Under the pieces are notes generated by a model, which was given only the letters and a program-made list of their open reading frames with translations, was not told the origin of the DNA and ran no database searches. Below, one piece after another: positions 7,200 through 9,675 of a DNA stretch of 9,675 nucleotides. The number at the start of each line of letters is the position of its first letter. The first letter of the stretch is position 1. The position numbers were made by a program, and so were the translations under genes. This stretch comes from Bacteroidota bacterium (lineage in GTDB: Bacteria > Bacteroidota > Bacteroidia > Bacteroidales > 4484-276), in NCBI GenBank assembly GCA_013203545.1, contig JABMQA010000966.1, positions 1-9,675 on the forward strand. Reading direction: 5' to 3'.

Positions 7200-7607
7200 T
7201 TAAAACGGCATCCTGTGGTAATCAAAAGTCTGCCCATCCACAAATCCCCTGATCCTTCTGGCGATGGCGACAAAAATCTCCAGATCGTTTTCGTTAAGCC
7301 AGTCGATGGCTTCCTGCACGCCCCTGCTGGCCTCTGCCAGAACTGCAAGGAAATGGTACCCATGTAGCCGCAGCCACTCCATTGCAAAGTCATCGTCCAC
7401 CGATGCGGCATCGAAAGCCGCAAAATGCCGGTAACCGTTTTTGATCAGCCACTCGATGGCATCCGTATTGGCCCTTATGGCGTTGGAAAGGGCAGCAAGT
7501 TCAGGATAACCGTTTTCGAGCAGCCAGGTGAAATAGGCTTTATCACCGCCGATGGCCAACTCGAGCGCGATAAGGATTTTCGGGTGGTATTGCGTGATAT
7601 CGTTCAT
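7200..7607 (-). CDS. Small protein of 25-residue AxxWLxxxGYxxLA repeats, function unknown
   Basis: The 135-residue product has no signal peptide or membrane segment, so it is probably cytoplasmic. Residues 24-124 divide into four consecutive units of 26, 25, 25 and 25 residues: AYFTWLLENGYPELAALSNA, AIEWLIKNGYRHFAAFDAAS, AMEWLRLHGYHFLAVLAEAS and AIDWLNENDLEIFVAIARRI open them. Residues 9-23 look like the second half of a degenerate leading unit. Conserved positions are Ala1, Trp4, Leu5, Gly9-Tyr10 (lost in the last unit), Leu/Phe13, Ala14 and Ala19, which suggests two short helices per repeat in a solenoid. The unit is shorter than ankyrin (33) or TPR (34) repeats and nearer in length to LRV repeats (24). 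I do not recognise a named family. Protein or nucleic-acid binding would be a guess. It converges with the beta-helix gene, 92 bases apart, and has octamer repeats on both sides. The internal repeats make this frame clearly real over the overlapping frames. Confidence 0.82.
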   Translation of the reverse strand: MNDITQYHPKILIALELAIGGDKAYFTWLLENGYPELAALSNAIRANTDAIEWLIKNGYRHFAAFDAASVDDDFAMEWLRLHGYHFLAVLAEASRGVQEAIDWLNENDLEIFVAIARRIRGFVDGQTFDYHRMPF

Positions 7608-7624
7608 TGACGTTTAGAATTTCT

Positions 7625-7656
7625 CGCAAAGCCGCAAAGTCGCAGAGCCGCGAAGA
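7625..7656 (-). repeat. Octamer repeat cluster B, four tandem units
   Basis: On the plus strand four adjacent octamers read CGCAAAGC, CGCAAAGT, CGCAGAGC and CGCGAAGA; on the minus strand these are variants of CTTTGCGN, ending in GAGAAA toward the gene. The cluster starts 17 bases upstream of the ATG at 7607, so it lies within the likely leader of the 25-residue-repeat gene. It is inverted relative to clusters A and C. Confidence 0.8.
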
Positions 7657-7725
7657 AGTAAATTTTTTCACCGGGTAAATAGATATTATCCGTAACATAA
7701 TTCCGATTGTAATACCGAACACTTT

Positions 7726-7733
7726 CAAATTTA
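7726..7733 (-). promoter_or_regulatory. Candidate -7 element for the 25-residue-repeat gene
   Basis: The minus strand reads TAAATTTG, an exact TAnnTTTG match, 118 bases upstream of the ATG at 7607. Transcription from it would run through octamer cluster B. No well-placed -33 element is seen. Confidence 0.3.
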
Positions 7734-7739
7734 TAAAAG

Positions 7740-7755
7740 CTTTGCGCCTTTTCGC
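7740..7755 (+). repeat. Octamer repeat cluster C, two units
   Basis: CTTTGCGC and CTTTTCGC lie side by side on the plus strand, followed by GATTT. The cluster sits 28 bases beyond the stop of the asparaginase gene. It is inverted relative to cluster B across about 83 bases, so the two could pair imperfectly in RNA or single-stranded DNA. Confidence 0.55.
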
Positions 7756-7783
7756 GATTTTTTATTTTTGTGTTTATCAGCGA

Positions 7784-8809
7784 CTAATTTTCCTTTGCAA
7801 AAATAGCTATCACCGGTTTCTGCCCGGCCACCAGGTACCCTCTGAACATGCCTGTAGTATTGAAAGGCATTGCAATATTCCCATTCTTATCCAGGGCAAT
7901 TACGCCGCCATCGGCATTGATCGATTTCAATTTGTTGTTGATGATATCACCTGCCGCCTGATCTACTGATTCACCGCTGTATTTCATCCTTGCCGAAATG
8001 TCATAGGCCACCACATTCCTGATGAAATATTCGCCATGACCGGTTGCCGATACTGCGCAGGTGTTGTTGTCGGCATAGGTACCTGCCCCGATGATGGGTG
8101 AGTCGCCAACACGCCCCCACTTTTTGTTGGTCATACCGCCGGTTGAGGTTGCCGCCGCCAGGTTGCCCTGCCTGTCCAATGCTACCGCTCCCACGGTGCC
8201 ACTTTTTTTGGAGTCATCCTCCTTTTGTTGCCGCTCCCGCTCTTTAATCCGCTGCAACGAATTCCATCGCTCTTCGGTGTAGAAATATTCCGGGTCAACC
8301 ATTTCCAGTCCCTGCCCTTTGGCAAATTCTTCAGCGCCCTCCCTTACCAGAATCACATGGGGTGAAGCTTCCATCACTTTTCTTGCCGCCGATACAGGAT
8401 TTTTTATCCGGGTAACCCCTGCAACGGCGCCGGCATTCAGGGTAAGGCCATCCATGATCGAGGCATCCAGTTCGTTTACGCCACCGGCACTAAAAACGGC
8501 TCCCTTACCGGCGTTAAACAGCGGACAATCTTCCAGGATATTAATGGCGGCTTCAACGGCGTCAATGGAGGAACCTCCATTATCAAGGATACGCCCTCCG
8601 GCTTCAAGGGCTTCTTTAAGTTTATCTATGTAATCCTTTTCCTTATCCGGGCCAATCCTTTCGGGATTAATATTCCCGGCACCGCCATGAATCACAATGA
8701 CCCATTCAGGTTTTTTTTCAATAGTAGTTTTTTCTTTAACAGTTGGCTGATTGCATGCAAATACGCCGATCATGGCAACCAGCATTAAAAGACCATTTAA
8801 AACTTTCAT
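7784..8809 (-). CDS. iaaA: Isoaspartyl peptidase/L-asparaginase (Ntn hydrolase) with lipoprotein signal
   Basis: The 341-residue product matches the plant-type asparaginase/EcAIII family along its length. These enzymes hydrolyse L-asparagine and beta-aspartyl dipeptides after self-cleavage. Visible hallmarks are VIHGGAG (39-45), NAGKGAVFSAGGVNELDASI (99-118), the cleavage site SG/TVGAVA with the presumed nucleophile Thr205, STGGMTNK (222-229), GRVGDSPIIGAG (232-243) with the expected substrate-binding Arg233 and Asp236, ATGHGE (255-260) and PFNTTGM (315-321). Subunits of about 204 and 137 residues are expected. The start at 8809 gives a hydrophobic leader ending in a lipobox-like VFAC with Cys19. 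The frame is open for 61 more codons upstream, but those residues hide the signal and look non-coding. Phe at -2 is unusual for a lipobox, so a plain signal peptide is the alternative. Envelope location is inferred; the E. coli enzyme is cytoplasmic. It lies 184 bases downstream of the permease gene. Confidence 0.93.
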   Translation of the reverse strand: MKVLNGLLMLVAMIGVFACNQPTVKEKTTIEKKPEWVIVIHGGAGNINPERIGPDKEKDYIDKLKEALEAGGRILDNGGSSIDAVEAAINILEDCPLFNAGKGAVFSAGGVNELDASIMDGLTLNAGAVAGVTRIKNPVSAARKVMEASPHVILVREGAEEFAKGQGLEMVDPEYFYTEERWNSLQRIKERERQQKEDDSKKSGTVGAVALDRQGNLAAATSTGGMTNKKWGRVGDSPIIGAGTYADNNTCAVSATGHGEYFIRNVVAYDISARMKYSGESVDQAAGDIINNKLKSINADGGVIALDKNGNIAMPFNTTGMFRGYLVAGQKPVIAIFAKEN

Positions 8810-8946
8810 TTGTATTATATTTTTCAGATTGTGGATAATTCGTTTACCGACTGCTAAAATTTTTGTTAGTGCATGTATTAAAAGTACCCATCCGGCTATT
8901 TCTGTGTTAATCTGTGAAACATGTCCGACTCCCGGCGGATCAGTGG

Positions 8947-8954
8947 CAAATTTA
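8947..8954 (-). promoter_or_regulatory. Candidate -7 element for the asparaginase gene
   Basis: The minus strand reads TAAATTTG, identical to the candidate upstream of the 25-residue-repeat gene. It is 137 bases upstream of the ATG at 8809, in the gap after the permease gene. No -33 partner at the usual spacing is evident. If real, it would make the asparaginase gene independent of the permease gene. Confidence 0.3.
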
Positions 8955-8993
8955 TCAACCGATCCATTAATTACATATTTGAAATCCGTCAAT

Positions 8994-9675
8994 TCAATGA
9001 GAAACCGACATGATCAACTGTTTAAAATCGACGATATCGAACAGGTGAACTGCGGTGAGGATTATCACCACCAAAATAACCCATCTGACGAACCTGGCTC
9101 CGTTTTTAACTGCCATCCTGGATGCGATGAAAGCTCCTGCAACATTTCCAATCGTCATAACCAATCCGTACTTCCAGTTGATCTGATCGTTGATCACAAA
9201 AACAGCAATGGCAAAGATGGTGTACAATAAGATGATCATCACTTTAATGGCATTGGCCTTTACAAGTTCATAACCGGCGCCCAGTACGATGGCAGCCAGA
9301 AGGAAATATCCCACTCCGATCTGTATAAAACCACCATAAATCCCGATGGCAAAAAACAATATCACCTGCCAGATGGTAATTTTTTTCGCAACCAATGCTT
9401 TCTGCTCTTTAATCCATTTTTCGGGTTTGTAAAAGATAAAAAACACCATGATCAGCATAATGATGGCCATGGCCCGCTTGAATACTTCCTCGTTGATGTC
9501 AACCGCAATCCCGGCGCCAATCACCGACCCTACAACTGCCGGAATGGCCAGCCATATGCCCTTTTTTGTATCCAGTACTTTCTGGCGCTTAAAGTTGGCT
9601 GTTGCCGTCAGGTTTTGAATGGCAATGGCAATCCAGTTGGTGCCATTGGCAACTGTGGCCGGAAATCCCAGCATC
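8994..9675 (-). CDS. TauE/SafE-type sulfite/anion exporter-like permease, N-terminus outside window
   Basis: The minus-strand frame is open from the window edge to a TGA at 8994-8996, showing about 227 residues. The first visible Met (9674) is very likely internal, since the LGFPATVANGTN segment after it is the usual end of the first TauE repeat. Hydrophobic segments lie at visible residues about 39-58, 67-82, 103-133, 142-161, 168-188 and 197-214. The second-repeat signature GIYGGFIQIGVGYFLL is at 111-126. Families of this type (about 250-270 residues, 7-9 membrane helices) are inner-membrane permeases proposed to export sulfite, sulfonates or related organic anions; many members have no known substrate. 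Roughly 20-40 N-terminal residues are missing. The downstream asparaginase gene is on the same strand but 184 bases away, so co-transcription is uncertain. Confidence 0.88.
   Translation of the reverse strand, partial: MLGFPATVANGTNWIAIAIQNLTATANFKRQKVLDTKKGIWLAIPAVVGSVIGAGIAVDINEEVFKRAMAIIMLIMVFFIFYKPEKWIKEQKALVAKKITIWQVILFFAIGIYGGFIQIGVGYFLLAAIVLGAGYELVKANAIKVMIILLYTIFAIAVFVINDQINWKYGLVMTIGNVAGAFIASRMAVKNGARFVRWVILVVIILTAVHLFDIVDFKQLIMSVSH

Noticed and set aside
7037..7423. 128-codon minus-strand frame overlapping the repeat-protein gene
   Set aside because: It overlaps both the end of the beta-helix gene and the WL-repeat frame in another phase; only the WL-repeat frame has regular protein repeats.
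8810..8992. 61-codon N-terminal extension of the asparaginase to an ATG at 8992
   Set aside because: The extension contains no family sequence and would place the lipoprotein signal internally; it is simply open frame in the intergenic gap.
8751..9230. 159-codon plus-strand frame across the permease/asparaginase gap
   Set aside because: It is antisense to the permease C-terminus and the asparaginase leader, both of which have clear family signatures.

Overview
The window looks like a chromosomal segment from a Bacteroidota bacterium, probably class Bacteroidia. The main reasons are two large secreted proteins that end in type IX secretion system (T9SS) type-A C-terminal sorting domains, AT-rich leaders without clear Shine-Dalgarno sequences, and several TAnnTTTG-like -7 promoter elements. 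I see no rRNA, tRNA, CRISPR array, transposase or phage gene.

Layout: (1) 1-364, minus strand, the N-terminal 121 codons of a nitroreductase-family flavoprotein cut off by the window edge. (2) 365-795, an AT-rich divergent intergenic region with a (TG)9 microsatellite and an imperfect palindrome. (3) 796-4476, plus, a 1226-residue exported beta-propeller-type protein with a T9SS tail, followed by a strong 14-bp-stem terminator. (4) 4684-7107, plus, an 807-residue exported right-handed beta-helix protein with a T9SS tail. (5) 7200-7607, minus, a small protein made of about four 25-residue repeats (AxxWLxxxGYxxLAxL pattern) that I cannot assign to a named family. Octameric CTTTGCGN-type repeat clusters lie on both sides of it. 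(6) 7784-8809, minus, an isoaspartyl peptidase/L-asparaginase with a lipoprotein signal. (7) 8994-9675, minus, a TauE/SafE-type membrane permease whose N-terminus lies beyond the window.

How the genes relate: the two T9SS cargo genes are neighbours on one strand and probably both reach the cell surface or medium, but a terminator separates them, so they may be independent transcription units. They converge on the three minus-strand genes at about 7107/7200. The asparaginase and permease share a strand but are 184 bases apart, and I see no pathway link between them.

The features most worth a second look are: the abrupt base-composition switches inside both surface-protein genes, which coincide with domain boundaries; the 25-residue-repeat protein with inverted octamer repeats around it; the nearly G-free, C-rich stretch covering the signal-peptide codons of the beta-helix gene; and a 14-nt tandem duplication spanning the start codon of the beta-propeller gene. 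No convincing new multi-gene system is visible.
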